Below, piece by piece: positions 18,073 through 26,882 of a DNA stretch of 64,000 nucleotides. Below the pieces are notes generated by a model that saw only the letters and a list, made by a program, of their open reading frames with translations, was not told the DNA's origin and did not search any database. The DNA lies in the NCBI GenBank assembly GCA_938023035.1, contig CALIDI010000009.1, positions 62,001-126,000 of the forward strand, written 5' to 3'. Position 1 is the stretch's first letter, and each line of letters starts with the position of its first letter. A program made the translations under genes and the position numbers. The stretch is from an uncultured Leptolyngbyaceae cyanobacterium (GTDB lineage: Bacteria > Cyanobacteriota > Cyanobacteriia > Leptolyngbyales > Leptolyngbyaceae).

Positions 18073-18555
18073 ATGCGGCCTTATGGAAGGACAGCAATTA
18101 TCGGTGGACTTTTACTCCTAGTTCTTTGGTTGAGCCAATGGCCACGGGTGCAACTAATTCGTCTGCGCCTCACTCGCCAATGCCCCGGTTGCAATCTCGA
18201 AAAAGTCAACCTGGCAATGATGGATCTGCGTCAGGCTAATTTACGCCAGGCGCGCCTGCGGACAGCAAATTTAAGAGAAGCTGACTTGAGTGGGGCTAAC
18301 TTAGCAGCGGCAGACTTACAAGGAAGCAACATCAGTCTGGCTAATTTAAGTCAGGCTAACCTAACCAATGCCGATTTACAAGCAGCCGATTTGAGCGGGG
18401 TCAATCTTGTCAGGGCCAATCTCCAATTCGCAAATCTCACCCGGGTGACACTGCTGTTTGCAGATTTGAGCCATGCTGACCTGACCGGAGCCAAGCTAAA
18501 TCAGGCAGAGTTGCATGGAGCAATTTTACCACCAGGCGTTCGACCCGTCTGGTAA
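18073..18555 (+). CDS. Membrane-anchored pentapeptide-repeat protein
   Basis: A 160-residue protein. Residues about 5-22 (GRTAIIGGLLLLVLWLSQWP) form a membrane anchor. From about residue 40 there are consecutive A(D/N)LXX repeats (LRQANLRQARLRTANLREAD and on), the right-handed quadrilateral beta-helix of pentapeptide proteins, abundant in cyanobacteria and mostly of unknown function. CPGCNLEKVNL at the junction keeps a CXXC pair. The start at 18073 is backed by GGAGG at 18058-18062; an upstream reading from 18004 is not needed. It is divergent from the DUF4168 gene and followed by a perfect hairpin. Confidence 0.85.
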   Translation: MRPYGRTAIIGGLLLLVLWLSQWPRVQLIRLRLTRQCPGCNLEKVNLAMMDLRQANLRQARLRTANLREADLSGANLAAADLQGSNISLANLSQANLTNADLQAADLSGVNLVRANLQFANLTRVTLLFADLSHADLTGAKLNQAELHGAILPPGVRPVW

Positions 18556-18556
18556 A

Positions 18557-18576
18557 GAACAGGACTACTCCTGTTC
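18557..18576 (+). terminator. Hairpin after the pentapeptide gene
   Basis: GAACAGGA and TCCTGTTC form a perfect 8-bp stem with a 4-base loop, starting two bases after the stop codon. There is no T-run, so it may act as an RNA 3' end stabiliser rather than an intrinsic terminator. Confidence 0.5.
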
Positions 18577-18790
18577 GTGGATCCGGTAGAGGCCCCGGTT
18601 AGGTCATTCGGTGGAGCGGGATGATGGCAGCAGCCCCACCAGTACTGGTGACTGGCAAAGCGGGAGCAGCCCTTGACGCATAGCATCGTGCCGAATTCTT
18701 CTAGCAAAATCTAGAGAGAGCCGCGATCGCCCGTCAGGATTCGGTAAAATCGGCTTGATTCATTACTTACCAATCGGTACCAAGACGCCC

Positions 18791-19882
18791 ATGCTAAGAG
18801 CCGGGATTGTAGGACTTCCCAACGTAGGAAAGTCCACCCTATTCAACGCGGTTGTTGCCAATGCAAAAGCTCAGGCTGCCAACTTCCCCTTCTGCACCAT
18901 TGAACCAAATGTGGGAGTCGTCGCCGTTCCCGATGAGCGCTTGCAAGTCCTAGCCAATATCTCCGGTTCGGTGGAAATCATTCCAGCACGGGTTGAATTT
19001 GTGGATATTGCTGGATTAGTCAAGGGTGCCAGCCAGGGTGAAGGGTTGGGTAACCAGTTTCTGGCCAATATTCGGGAAGTCGATGCAATTATCCATGTTG
19101 TTCGTTGTTTCGAGAACGATGACATCATTCATGTTGCGGGTTCCGTTGACCCGGTACGAGATATCGAAATTATTAATCTAGAACTAGCCCTGGCCGATTT
19201 GGGACAAGTAGAAAAACGCCTGGAGCGCGCCCGCAAACAGGCGCGGGGCAACAAGGAATTGCAGGCAGAAGTCGAGGCCCTAGAAAAGCTGCTGCCCACC
19301 TTAAATGAGGGTAAACCCGCTCGACTAGTGCCACTGACCGAGGAAGAAAGCCTAGCTGTCAAGCCCCTAGGTCTGTTAACCAACAAACCTGTCATCTACG
19401 CAGCTAACGTTTCAGAAGACGATTTGGCCACTGGAAATCCCTGGGTGGAACAGGTACGGCAACTGGCTGCCCCCGAAAATGCCCAGGTGGTGGTAGTGTC
19501 AGCCCAGGTAGAGTCTGAGCTGATTGAATTATCGGCGGCAGAGCGAGCGGACTTTCTCGAATCTCTGGGTGTACAGGAGGGCGGACTAAAATCTCTGATT
19601 CGGGCAACTTATGCTCTGCTAGGGCTGCGAACCTATTTCACTACAGGGCCGAAGGAAACCCGCGCCTGGACAATCAAGGCCGGAATGCTGGCTCCTCAGG
19701 CAGCAGGGGTAATCCATACCGATTTTGAGCGCGGCTTTATTCGAGCGGAAACAGTTGCCTATGCCGATCTGGTAGCGGCAGGTTCAATGAGCAGTGCCAA
19801 GGAGAAAGGCTTGGTGCGCAGTGAAGGCAAGGACTACCTAGTTCAGGAAGGAGACGTGATGCTATTTCGCTTTAATGTTTAG
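18791..19882 (+). CDS. ychF: Redox-regulated ATPase YchF (Obg-like)
   Basis: A 363-residue cytosolic P-loop ATPase of the Obg family that binds ribosomes. G1 is [16 protein letters not shown]3 [10 protein letters not shown], and the G4 position reads NVSE in place of the usual NKXD, the mark of YchF/OLA1 and of its ATP preference. The C-terminal TGS domain ends with [16 protein letters not shown]. The start is the ATG at 18791 ([13 protein letters not shown]), as in all relatives; the reading from 18755 only adds a poorly supported leader. It is monocistronic with repeat R1 eight bases after its stop. Confidence 0.97.
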   Translation: MLRAGIVGLPNVGKSTLFNAVVANAKAQAANFPFCTIEPNVGVVAVPDERLQVLANISGSVEIIPARVEFVDIAGLVKGASQGEGLGNQFLANIREVDAIIHVVRCFENDDIIHVAGSVDPVRDIEIINLELALADLGQVEKRLERARKQARGNKELQAEVEALEKLLPTLNEGKPARLVPLTEEESLAVKPLGLLTNKPVIYAANVSEDDLATGNPWVEQVRQLAAPENAQVVVVSAQVESELIELSAAERADFLESLGVQEGGLKSLIRATYALLGLRTYFTTGPKETRAWTIKAGMLAPQAAGVIHTDFERGFIRAETVAYADLVAAGSMSSAKEKGLVRSEGKDYLVQEGDVMLFRFNV

Positions 19883-19890
19883 GTGATATA

Positions 19891-19963
19891 GCTTTGGTCA
19901 GAAAGCTGAAAACAAAATTCGGTGAGCAACCGCCTATGCTAGGTCGGCTTTCTGACTCGCTGT
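19891..19963 (+). repeat. Dispersed intergenic repeat R1, best copy
   Basis: GCTTTGGTCAGAAAGCTGAA at the left and CTATGCTAGGTCGGCTTTCT then GACTCGCTGTC at the right. The terminal blocks GGTCAGAAAGC and GCTTTCTGAC are inverted copies, giving a potential 9-10 bp stem. This copy and the reversed copy at 36700-36772 are the most alike. Confidence 0.7.
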
Positions 19964-20108
19964 CCCGATGGGCACCACGGCAATGGCTCTATTCACTCTA
20001 TTCAGCTTGCCTATATCGCTATTGCCAGGTCACTTAGCCAACTGGGAGTCAAGAGGGCATCGAGGGGCTGCCCCCGGTCAAGGGTTATTCTTCTGCACAC
20101 CAGCTTTA

Positions 20109-20210
20109 ATCAGGTAGTGATGACTACATACGGGCGATCCCCACCTGATGTGTAGCTCTTGCCATGGGGGCTAGGGTTTGTGTTTACACCCTGTGCCATG
20201 CGGCTTTTTT
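20109..20210 (+). ncRNA. Candidate structured RNA or distal 3' end with terminator
   Basis: Within the gene-free stretch 19883-20277, ATCAGGT (20109-20115) pairs with ACCTGAT (20143-20149). A second stem follows: CATGG (20163) with CCATG (20196) enclosing AGGGT/ACCCT, then four bases and TTTTTT at 20205-20210. The second stem plus T-run looks like a rho-independent terminator on the plus strand, about 280 bases past ychF. It may end a long ychF 3' region or a small RNA; no promoter was identified. Confidence 0.35.
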
Positions 20211-20277
20211 GACCTTGGTTCCGGTTCTCTATTTCCTGTCCAGCGCTAGGAGCAGGCTAATTAGGAGGGGCAACCTT

Positions 20278-20940
20278 CTAGCGAGCTTGTCCCGACTCTT
20301 CACCAGAGGGCAGGACTGAGCGCTCTGATAGAGGATGATTGATGGGAGACGCAGGGGCATAGGCTCGATCACGATCGCTCAAATGCACAAACTCTTCCGC
20401 TGTCACCAAGTCATACTGAGGTTTTGGGTAAGCATCTTCGAGGAGAAGCGGGTCAGACGTTTCAACTCGGTAGGAGTGTTCGTCTAAGTCAGCGCGAGCA
20501 GGGCGTTCCGTCAAGTTCAATTCAGGCCGGGCTGGAGGCAATCGTTCAGGAGTCCGGCGAGTGTTGGCTGGCTTTTGCGCTTTAGAGAAGGCTCTCCAAG
20601 CGGCTCTTAACCCTACCGCTAGGCTGCGAGTTCCCTGCTGCACCTTGCGGGCCTGCTGTCGGACATTGGTCAGACTTTCATCCACCTGTTTGACAACGTG
20701 CCCCGCACTCTGGATCCCCTGACTCATATCATCCGTTAGGTCACTAATTTCTATCCCCGTCAGGCGGATTGACTCTAGAGTGGGGGGAAACTCGCGGGCC
20801 AGGGTATCAAACAACTTTTCGGCACTCCGAGCCGCACGAGCAATTTCTCGCAAAGCAGGAATTGCCACTGCCAGCACCAGCGTCAGGCTAACGGTGACAA
20901 ATAGAAAGGATAAAACCAGCCAGAACAAAGGGTCAGTCAC
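20278..20940 (-). CDS. DUF948-type membrane protein
   Basis: A 220-residue protein with one N-terminal membrane helix (PLFWLVLSFLFVTVSLTLVL and on) and a long helical, partly coiled-coil region (residues 30-110: REIARAARSAEKLFDTLARE, SLTNVRQQARKVQQGTRSLA). The C-terminal half is acidic and disordered. This layout matches DUF948 proteins, membrane-bound helical proteins of unknown function. It follows the YtxH-type gene by 30 bases on the same strand, a pairing I recall in other bacteria, and the two are probably co-transcribed. Confidence 0.72.
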   Translation of the reverse strand: MTDPLFWLVLSFLFVTVSLTLVLAVAIPALREIARAARSAEKLFDTLAREFPPTLESIRLTGIEISDLTDDMSQGIQSAGHVVKQVDESLTNVRQQARKVQQGTRSLAVGLRAAWRAFSKAQKPANTRRTPERLPPARPELNLTERPARADLDEHSYRVETSDPLLLEDAYPKPQYDLVTAEEFVHLSDRDRAYAPASPINHPLSERSVLPSGEESGQAR

Positions 20941-20970
20941 AATAACTTATGAGGGTGCTTGGTTGAAAAC

Positions 20971-21315
20971 TCAGTCCACATTCTTTTCACGCTTTTCACG
21001 AGAAACAACGGATTCTATCGCCTCCAGATTTTGGCGCTCTCGCTGGCTGGCTTCGATGCCCACTGAAATTGCATCCTTGAGCCGTGAGAGGGTACTGTCC
21101 CAATTGCGCACAGCCGTCTCAGACAGTCGATCAGCCTGAATTTGCATCGAACTCGAGAGGTCTTCCGCTAACTCTGGCAGAGCATCTGCCGATTTCTTGA
21201 GAATCTGTCGAGTTTCGCGTCCTGCGCGGGGTGCCATTAAAATCCCAGTGATTGCTCCAACAGCGGCTCCCAGTAATACTCCACCCCAAAAAGCCCCAGA
21301 ACGGTTGTCTGACAT
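20971..21315 (-). CDS. YtxH-domain protein
   Basis: A 114-residue protein. The N-terminal stretch SGAFWGGVLLGAAVGAITGI followed by LMAPRAGRETRQILKKSADA is the hallmark of the YtxH family: a glycine-rich membrane helix, an APxxG motif and a charged amphipathic helix. These proteins are membrane-associated and stress-linked in Bacillus; their biochemical role is unknown. The ATG has AGGAGA about 7 bases upstream. Co-directional with the DUF948 gene. Confidence 0.82.
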   Translation of the reverse strand: MSDNRSGAFWGGVLLGAAVGAITGILMAPRAGRETRQILKKSADALPELAEDLSSSMQIQADRLSETAVRNWDSTLSRLKDAISVGIEASQRERQNLEAIESVVSREKREKNVD

Positions 21316-21490
21316 AGTGATCTCCTTAGCTCGCCGATCGCCATTTCAGATATTTGATGCGGCGGTGATAGTCCAACTCTAACTTACCCTGCGGGAACGC
21401 CGTGCGAACCAAGCAAGTTCGTTTCATTTTGCAGTCGGCATGCTGCCATTGCTCAATGCGGTCAGCGCTCAATTGAGTGCGCTCAGTGGG

Positions 21491-21826
21491 TCACTCAGGG
21501 CGTCGCGATCGCGCCAGATTAGCCTTTGGGTGGCGCCGACTGCGCAGCCAGAGCCAACGTCCCAATCCAAACAAACCCATTAACTGCTGCACCTGGGCCA
21601 GTTGCCAGCTTAACCGTTGATACTGCTCACGCATATACTGGGTTCCTGCTTGCCCCCGCAAAATATAAGCTGGAGCCGGATGCAAAACACGTTGGATACG
21701 GCGCTCAACGCAATCCATCACCAGACTGGCGCGCGCGAGCCTGCGGCGTAACTTGACCAACTGCCAGGCCGATAACAGGCACATCAACCCGATCACCAAG
21801 TTGCAGATAATGACAAATAAAACCAC
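21491..21826 (-). CDS. Hypothetical membrane protein
   Basis: A 111-residue protein I do not recognise. One N-terminal membrane helix (MVLFVIICNLVIGLMCLLSA) is followed by a strongly basic region (LVKLRRRLARASLVMDCVER) and a C-terminal basic tail with RSRRHPK. The pI must be high. It lies 175 bases upstream of the YtxH/DUF948 pair on the same strand and may belong to the same envelope group. Coding support is the length, the plausible membrane start and the lack of a better frame. Confidence 0.55.
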   Translation of the reverse strand: MVLFVIICNLVIGLMCLLSAWQLVKLRRRLARASLVMDCVERRIQRVLHPAPAYILRGQAGTQYMREQYQRLSWQLAQVQQLMGLFGLGRWLWLRSRRHPKANLARSRRPE

Positions 21827-22156
21827 GCTTCTGCCCTCAGCCGCAAACTGAACGAATTGTCAGCATTGCAAGTGTCCCATTTATTTTATCGGGCTTTTCT
21901 CCTAGTGCAGCGATCGCAGCAATGAAACAGCCCTCTCACGCGTTTCCCAGCGATTCTGATTTAGTTCACACATTGTTACAGCTTCAATTGTCGGCCAGCA
22001 TAGACTCTCAGAGATGGGGGATCTGCCATCCATCCCAAACTCAGGAAATCGGTAAAAATTGCTGTGTGCTAAAACCAAGTCCGACGCGAAGCCTGTCATT
22101 TTCCCACAGGCACCGCTCCGTTAAGGACCTGGATTCAGATTTACAAGGTTTTGCCC
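21827..22156. other. Gene-free stretch
   Basis: Divergent upstream regions of the 111-residue membrane protein and the DUF1565/SLH gene. I see no RNA gene or strong hairpin in it. Confidence 0.45.
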
Positions 22157-24280
22157 ATGCTTTATTATGTCAACCCTACGAATGGCAATGACGATGCCGC
22201 TGGCACTCAAGCGGCCCCGTTCAAAACAATTACCCGCGCGCTGCAACAGGCAAAAGCAAACGACACCATTCAGCTTTTACCAGGAACCTACAGCGCCGCC
22301 AGCGGCGAGGTATTTCCCCTCACGGTGCCCAGTGGGGTCACCGTGATTGGGAATGAAGCTACCAAGGGCAGTGGCATTTTGGTGACCGGTAGCGGCAAAT
22401 TTCCCAGCCCCACGTTTGCCAATCAGGAAGTAACTTTTCAACTGCGCACAAACGCCCAACTCCGGGGTGTGACTGTGACTAACCCAGCAGTGCGAGGGAC
22501 AGGCGTCTGGGTAGAGTCAGCTAACCCGATTATTGCCAACAATACTTTTATCAATAACAAGCGGGAGGGCGTATTTGCCACTGGAAATGCCAGCCCAGTG
22601 GTGCTTAACAATGTGGCCAAACAAAATAGCGCCAGTGGTTTTACCATCGTGCGCAATAGCAAGGGGGAGTGGCGTGGGAATGTCTGTGAACAGACCGGCT
22701 TTGGGATTGCTATTAGTGATGATGCCGCTCCCCTGATTTCAGAAAATCGAGTGACGCAAAATCGGATTGGTCTGGTGCTCAATCGCTCTTGCCGCCCCGT
22801 TTTGCGCAATAACGTGGTGGAGGGCAATCGGGAGGAAGGCATCTCTGTCACTCAGCAAGCTCTCCCCGATCTGGGGCAAACCCAAGATCCAGGGGGCAAT
22901 ATTCTGCGCAGCAATGGAGACATTGACCTAGCGAATGATACATCAGTCACCCTCATTTCTGTCGGCAACCAAATCAATCCCCGGCGAGTACGTGGGCTGG
23001 TGGAGTTTCTGGCAAACGAGATGCCGCCGCCGTCTCCCAACCCTACGCCGGAGCCAACACCGCAGCCACCGCCGACCCCAGAACCACCCCCACCGACCCC
23101 CAACCCAGAGGCCGGATTCAGCGATACCAAGGGGCATTGGGCCGAAGGTTTTATCAAGGGGCTGGTAGATAAAAAAGTGATTAGTGGCTTCCCAGACAAT
23201 ACGTTTAAGCCCCAGGATTCTTTGACTCGTGCCCAATTTGCTGCCATGATTGCCAATGCTTTTGAGCTACCGAATCGGCAACCGATCGCCAATTTCCCAG
23301 ATGTTCCAGATAATTTTTGGGCGGCTCTGGCGATTCGCAAAGCAAATCAGATGGGCTTTATTTCAGGCTTTCCAGATGGCACCTTTCGCCCAAACCAGTT
23401 TCTTACCCGTGTTCAGGCACTCGTCGCGCTCGTGAGTGGTTTAGGATTCACGGGGGGCATATCGGATAATTTGCTGATCTATAGCGATCGCGCCCAAATT
23501 CCCCCCTATGCTTCGGAGCGGGTCGCCACCGCCACCCAAAAACGCATGGTGGTCAACTACCCGGATGTGCGTCAGTTGGATCCGATGCGCGAAATCACAC
23601 GGGCAGAAGTGTCTGCCCTGGTTTACCAGGCATTGGTTGCACTCAATAAGGTCACAGCCATCACCTCTCCTTACATCGTTGTGCCTGAGTTGCCTATTTA
23701 TCTGTTTACAGACATTGTTGGGCATTGGGCAGCGGGTTTCATTCAAGCGCTGGCCACGATGAACTTGGTCAGCGGATTTGAGGATGGAACGTTTCGTCCA
23801 GAACTGACCATGAATCGGGCTCAGTATGCCACAATCATTGCCAATGCATACGACCCGCCTCCAAAGCGGGAGCCGATTCGGTTTCCTGATGTGGCTGATA
23901 GCTTTTGGGCCAAGCCCTATATCGAGAAAGCCTATCGGGGTGGCTTTATTTCGGGCTTCCCAGACGGCACCTTTCAGCCTAACCAGAATGTCCTACGGCT
24001 GCAAATTCTGCTTTCCCTGGCAAGCGGGCTCAGTCTTCCTGCTGCGGATGTCAGTGTGCTCAGCGTCTACGATGACCGGGCCAGCATTGTCGCGGCGGCC
24101 CAGCCCGCAGTAGCCGCGACAACCCAAAAGCAAATTGTGGTGAGTTACCCTAACGTGAAGTTGCTGAACCCCAATCGAAATGCGAGCCGAGCCGAGGTCG
24201 CGGCAATGGTTTATCAAGGTCTGGTGCAGGCGGGTAAGGCCGGCGCGATCGCCTCTCCTTACATTGTGAAACCCGGATAA
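22157..24280 (+). CDS. DUF1565 beta-helix protein with six SLH domains
   Basis: A 707-residue protein. Residues 1-290 are a DUF1565/right-handed parallel beta-helix region (YYVNPTNGNDDAAG, then APFKTITRALQQAKANDTIQ and repeated N-rich turns). A proline-rich linker (about 298-318) leads to six S-layer homology repeats. They form two triplets, starting near 320 and 516, and the triplets resemble each other (GHWAEGFIKGL against GHWAAGFIQAL; SGFPDGTFRPNQ against SGFPDGTFQPNQ), so the C-terminal half arose by duplication. SLH domains bind secondary cell-wall polymers or peptidoglycan. No signal peptide is visible at the chosen ATG or the TTG two codons upstream. The export route is therefore unclear, or the protein acts inside. 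Confidence 0.85.
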   Translation: MLYYVNPTNGNDDAAGTQAAPFKTITRALQQAKANDTIQLLPGTYSAASGEVFPLTVPSGVTVIGNEATKGSGILVTGSGKFPSPTFANQEVTFQLRTNAQLRGVTVTNPAVRGTGVWVESANPIIANNTFINNKREGVFATGNASPVVLNNVAKQNSASGFTIVRNSKGEWRGNVCEQTGFGIAISDDAAPLISENRVTQNRIGLVLNRSCRPVLRNNVVEGNREEGISVTQQALPDLGQTQDPGGNILRSNGDIDLANDTSVTLISVGNQINPRRVRGLVEFLANEMPPPSPNPTPEPTPQPPPTPEPPPPTPNPEAGFSDTKGHWAEGFIKGLVDKKVISGFPDNTFKPQDSLTRAQFAAMIANAFELPNRQPIANFPDVPDNFWAALAIRKANQMGFISGFPDGTFRPNQFLTRVQALVALVSGLGFTGGISDNLLIYSDRAQIPPYASERVATATQKRMVVNYPDVRQLDPMREITRAEVSALVYQALVALNKVTAITSPYIVVPELPIYLFTDIVGHWAAGFIQALATMNLVSGFEDGTFRPELTMNRAQYATIIANAYDPPPKREPIRFPDVADSFWAKPYIEKAYRGGFISGFPDGTFQPNQNVLRLQILLSLASGLSLPAADVSVLSVYDDRASIVAAAQPAVAATTQKQIVVSYPNVKLLNPNRNASRAEVAAMVYQGLVQAGKAGAIASPYIVKPG

Positions 24281-24473
24281 GCGAGTCGAGCTGAGCGTAA
24301 GCAACACTCATTCTAGTGGTGGACGCTCAGCTTCTCTGTCCGTTCTTGTACTTTAGACGTGAGTGCGACAAGGAATAGAGTGCGGAAAGAAAGGCTGAGA
24401 GTTACGCTCAAAGTATTGAATTCTCAACACCTCAGCTAGGTCTTTGAGTCTAGCCCACCTCAAGCTGACCTAG

Positions 24474-24690
24474 AGCTTTTGCGACATTGACGACTTCTAC
24501 CGCGAGTTTGAGCGGCTCTGTGAACAAGCAAGTGAGCAACTGCCGGGCGATAGCCAGCCGAAAGGCTATCAGTCCCGGTTGAGCGTCAGCGAAGTGATGA
24601 CGATAGTCGCCGCGTTTCATGGCTCCGGCTACCGGATATTCAAAGATTTCTACCAGCAAAAATTCCTGGGCGAGGGTTTTCAGCTTTCTC
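24474..24690 (+). mobile_element. IS982-family transposase remnant
   Basis: A plus-strand reading after TAG 24471-24473 gives SFCDIDDFYREFERLCEQAS, then GYQSRLSVSEVMTIVAAFHG and SGYRIFKDFYQQK. This is the N-terminus of IS982-family transposases. After about residue 70 the similarity ends, the DDE catalytic region is absent, and no inverted repeats were found. It is a dead fragment in the gap between the SLH gene and mltA. The flanks 24281-24470 and 24691-24814 contain nothing else I recognise. Confidence 0.75.
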
Positions 24691-24814
24691 ACGAAAACTG
24701 TCCACAGTATTGTCACAGGACGCCTTTCGACTTTGATCAATGTTCAAGCGTGCATCTTACTTTTTGTTGCCTATTCTAAAACTCGGTAGATGTGAGTTGC
24801 TGGCTATTTTGGTG

Positions 24815-26071
24815 TTATGGCTTCAGTAAGAGGTAGTAAAGCTGGCCCTGCGCGTTAATTAGCCCTGCGCGATCGCCAGCAACTTGGCCGGTACCGGTAA
24901 ATATATCGACTCGACCGGCACCCTTGATAGCACTGCCTGTATCGTGATCGAGCATATAGCGTGTCACTAGACGCTGCTCGTAGGTACCATTGCCCGCAGG
25001 GTAGGGCAGACGGGTTTGGATCAGCGCCAAACCTCCAGGGGGAAACAGTTTTTTATCGGTGGCAATGGAGCGATCGCCCACAACTGGTACGCCAATACTC
25101 CCTGTAGCCGGTGCGCCTCCGGTCGGACGAAAGAACACAAACCGCTGGTTTCGGGGCAAATAAACATCCATATCGGCTGGATGATCGCGGAAGTATTGCA
25201 ACAGCTTGGGCAAAGTTAGTTCCTCCAGACTAAATTTGCCTGCTTTCACCAACTCCCGCCCAACCCCAGTGTAAGGATAGTTAGTATGGCCAGCAAAACC
25301 AAAGCTCATTGTACTGCCGTCGGTGAGTTGCAACCGCGCTGACCCTTGCACCTGAATGAGAAAAGCATCCAGGCGATCGCGCAACCAGACCAATTCTGCC
25401 CCACGCAACAACCCCTTACCATACTGCAAGCCATCGGCTCCTTCTAACTCCAAGCGGGTTGGGTGAGGCTGTCGCCACTGGGCAAACTGATGGGGCAACC
25501 GAAAAATGGGATAGCGGAATTCTGCCGTGGGCACCCGACTGGCTTGATGCACTGGCTCAAAGTAACCTGTAAAATTCACTGTGCCCCATCCATCTTTACC
25601 CGCCGCTTGATAGAGCACAAACTCCTGCTCAACGGCTCTCTGCAATTGGCTAGCTGAGCGGCTGCTAACAACGAGTTGACGAAATCGGACTAAACTGCGC
25701 CGCACTCGTTCGCGGGTGATCCCTGGCAGAGCCAATTGGCGATAATCGTTGGCAGCTTTGGCGGTGTTGAGATAACGCAGGCTATGGTCAATGGCGGCTA
25801 AGAGAGCCGAACGATCATGGCTAAAGCCTTGCTCTCCCCAAATTTGGGCATCCATTCCCAAGTTGGCTGGAGTCGGCACGGCTGTCAGAGGCCGTTGAAA
25901 AATGGGCGTTGGGCTGGGCGTTGGCGCAATGGGAGCAGGCACAGGTAAGAGTTGGGCGATCGCAGGCGATCGGCTGAAGGCAGCGGTACCGGCTACCAGG
26001 CAAGGCATAAGAGCGGCGAGTAAGCCTCCCGCAGCTCGGCGAGTTTGATCAGGTTTGAGTAGCACAGGCAT
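24815..26071 (-). CDS. mltA: MltA-type membrane-bound lytic murein transglycosylase
   Basis: A 418-residue periplasmic enzyme that cleaves peptidoglycan glycan strands, forming 1,6-anhydromuramic acid. An N-terminal export signal (RRAAGGLLAALMPCLVAGTA) is followed by a proline-rich linker. The MltA domain shows FTGYFEPVHQASRVPTAEFR, WLRDRLDAFLIQVQGSARLQ and GFAGHTNYPYTGVGRELVKA. The C-terminal 3D domain carries the expected aspartates in YMLDHDTGSAIKGAGRVDIF. No lipobox cysteine is seen, unlike E. coli MltA. The ATG at 26071 is preferred to a TTG five codons upstream. Confidence 0.92.
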   Translation of the reverse strand: MPVLLKPDQTRRAAGGLLAALMPCLVAGTAAFSRSPAIAQLLPVPAPIAPTPSPTPIFQRPLTAVPTPANLGMDAQIWGEQGFSHDRSALLAAIDHSLRYLNTAKAANDYRQLALPGITRERVRRSLVRFRQLVVSSRSASQLQRAVEQEFVLYQAAGKDGWGTVNFTGYFEPVHQASRVPTAEFRYPIFRLPHQFAQWRQPHPTRLELEGADGLQYGKGLLRGAELVWLRDRLDAFLIQVQGSARLQLTDGSTMSFGFAGHTNYPYTGVGRELVKAGKFSLEELTLPKLLQYFRDHPADMDVYLPRNQRFVFFRPTGGAPATGSIGVPVVGDRSIATDKKLFPPGGLALIQTRLPYPAGNGTYEQRLVTRYMLDHDTGSAIKGAGRVDIFTGTGQVAGDRAGLINAQGQLYYLLLKP

Positions 26072-26220
26072 AGCGACCCTATTCAAGCATCTGCTAATTT
26101 ACCAGACTCGTGACCCCCGATCCCATCCGGATGTTTCTCGCGGTCAGCTACCCGGTAGCCTTGGCGACTATGGTCAAGGTCACGACTCTATGGACAAAAC
26201 CTGCCTGCGCAGGTGCGACA

Positions 26221-26306
26221 AGGCTCCGGTTAGTTTCAGTCTGCGGCAGTGGACTCGACTCATGAAGTTGCGGTTTTTACCACCAGACATTCGGCAACCA
26301 TCGTTT
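26221..26306 (+). repeat. Dispersed intergenic repeat H, copy 2
   Basis: AGGCTCCGGT at the left end and GTTGCGGTTTTTACCACCAG then ACATTCGGCAAC at the right. Aligns with copy 1 at 3606-3692 across about 80 bases, including the shared AGGCTCCGGT. It fills part of the gene-free stretch 26087-26442. Confidence 0.55.
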
Positions 26307-26316
26307 AAGACGATTT

Positions 26317-26357
26317 CTAGGGAAGAGCTGCCACTGCAACTCCCTAGGTGATTTTTT
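26317..26357 (+). terminator. Orphan rho-independent terminator
   Basis: CTAGGGA (26317-26323) pairs with TCCCTAG (26341-26347) and is followed by GTGATTTTTT. No plus-strand gene lies upstream for about 2 kb, since mltA runs the other way. The stem is 85 bases before the small gene at 26443, so it could end a small RNA or act as a leader attenuator for that gene. Confidence 0.6.
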
Positions 26358-26442
26358 GGGGCGGTCATCAGTCTGGTTTAGAAGGAGTAGAGTAAGAATA
26401 GACTGAACCTGCAAACTGAACTTTTCTCTGAATCTTCTGCCT

Positions 26443-26745
26443 ATGTTAAACGCCCCTGTTCAGCCTGAGTCGGCAGGTGTTGCTGCCCCAAATACCCAGT
26501 TGTTGCAGCAATATCCAGCGCTGGAATTGGCTCAGGCATTAGTTGAGAAATTGGCGATCGCTGAAACCGATTGGCATCGCCTTAAGTCTAATCGGAGTGC
26601 TCGCGCCAAGGAACAGGCGATCGCCGCGCTGGTTTTCCTGCTTAAGGAGCAGCCAGAAGAGGCCCTGCCCCGGTTGCAGCAGGCAGTAGGCTGGTTAGAT
26701 CGTTCGATTACGGCTCCACCCTGCCCTACCCACGGCAACAAGTAG
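26443..26745 (+). CDS. Small conserved cyanobacterial protein (possibly DUF6439)
   Basis: A 100-residue soluble helical protein with no motif of known function. The core reads LELAQALVEKLAIAETDWHR, LKSNRSARAKEQAIAALVFL and LKEQPEEALPRLQQAVGWLD. I believe it belongs to a family conserved in cyanobacteria (DUF6439) but cannot confirm this. An orphan terminator hairpin lies upstream, so expression could be controlled by attenuation. It converges on gmk. Confidence 0.65.
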   Translation: MLNAPVQPESAGVAAPNTQLLQQYPALELAQALVEKLAIAETDWHRLKSNRSARAKEQAIAALVFLLKEQPEEALPRLQQAVGWLDRSITAPPCPTHGNK

Positions 26746-26882
26746 AAATTTAGAGATTTGCAACTTAATCACGTCCCTGTTCGCTGATGACAGGGAGACC
26801 CGCTGGCTTGAGGTCACCCTGGTTCTCGTTGCGAGCACGGGTGTGATTGGCTTGCCGTATTGAATTTAACCCTTGCCCCAGC

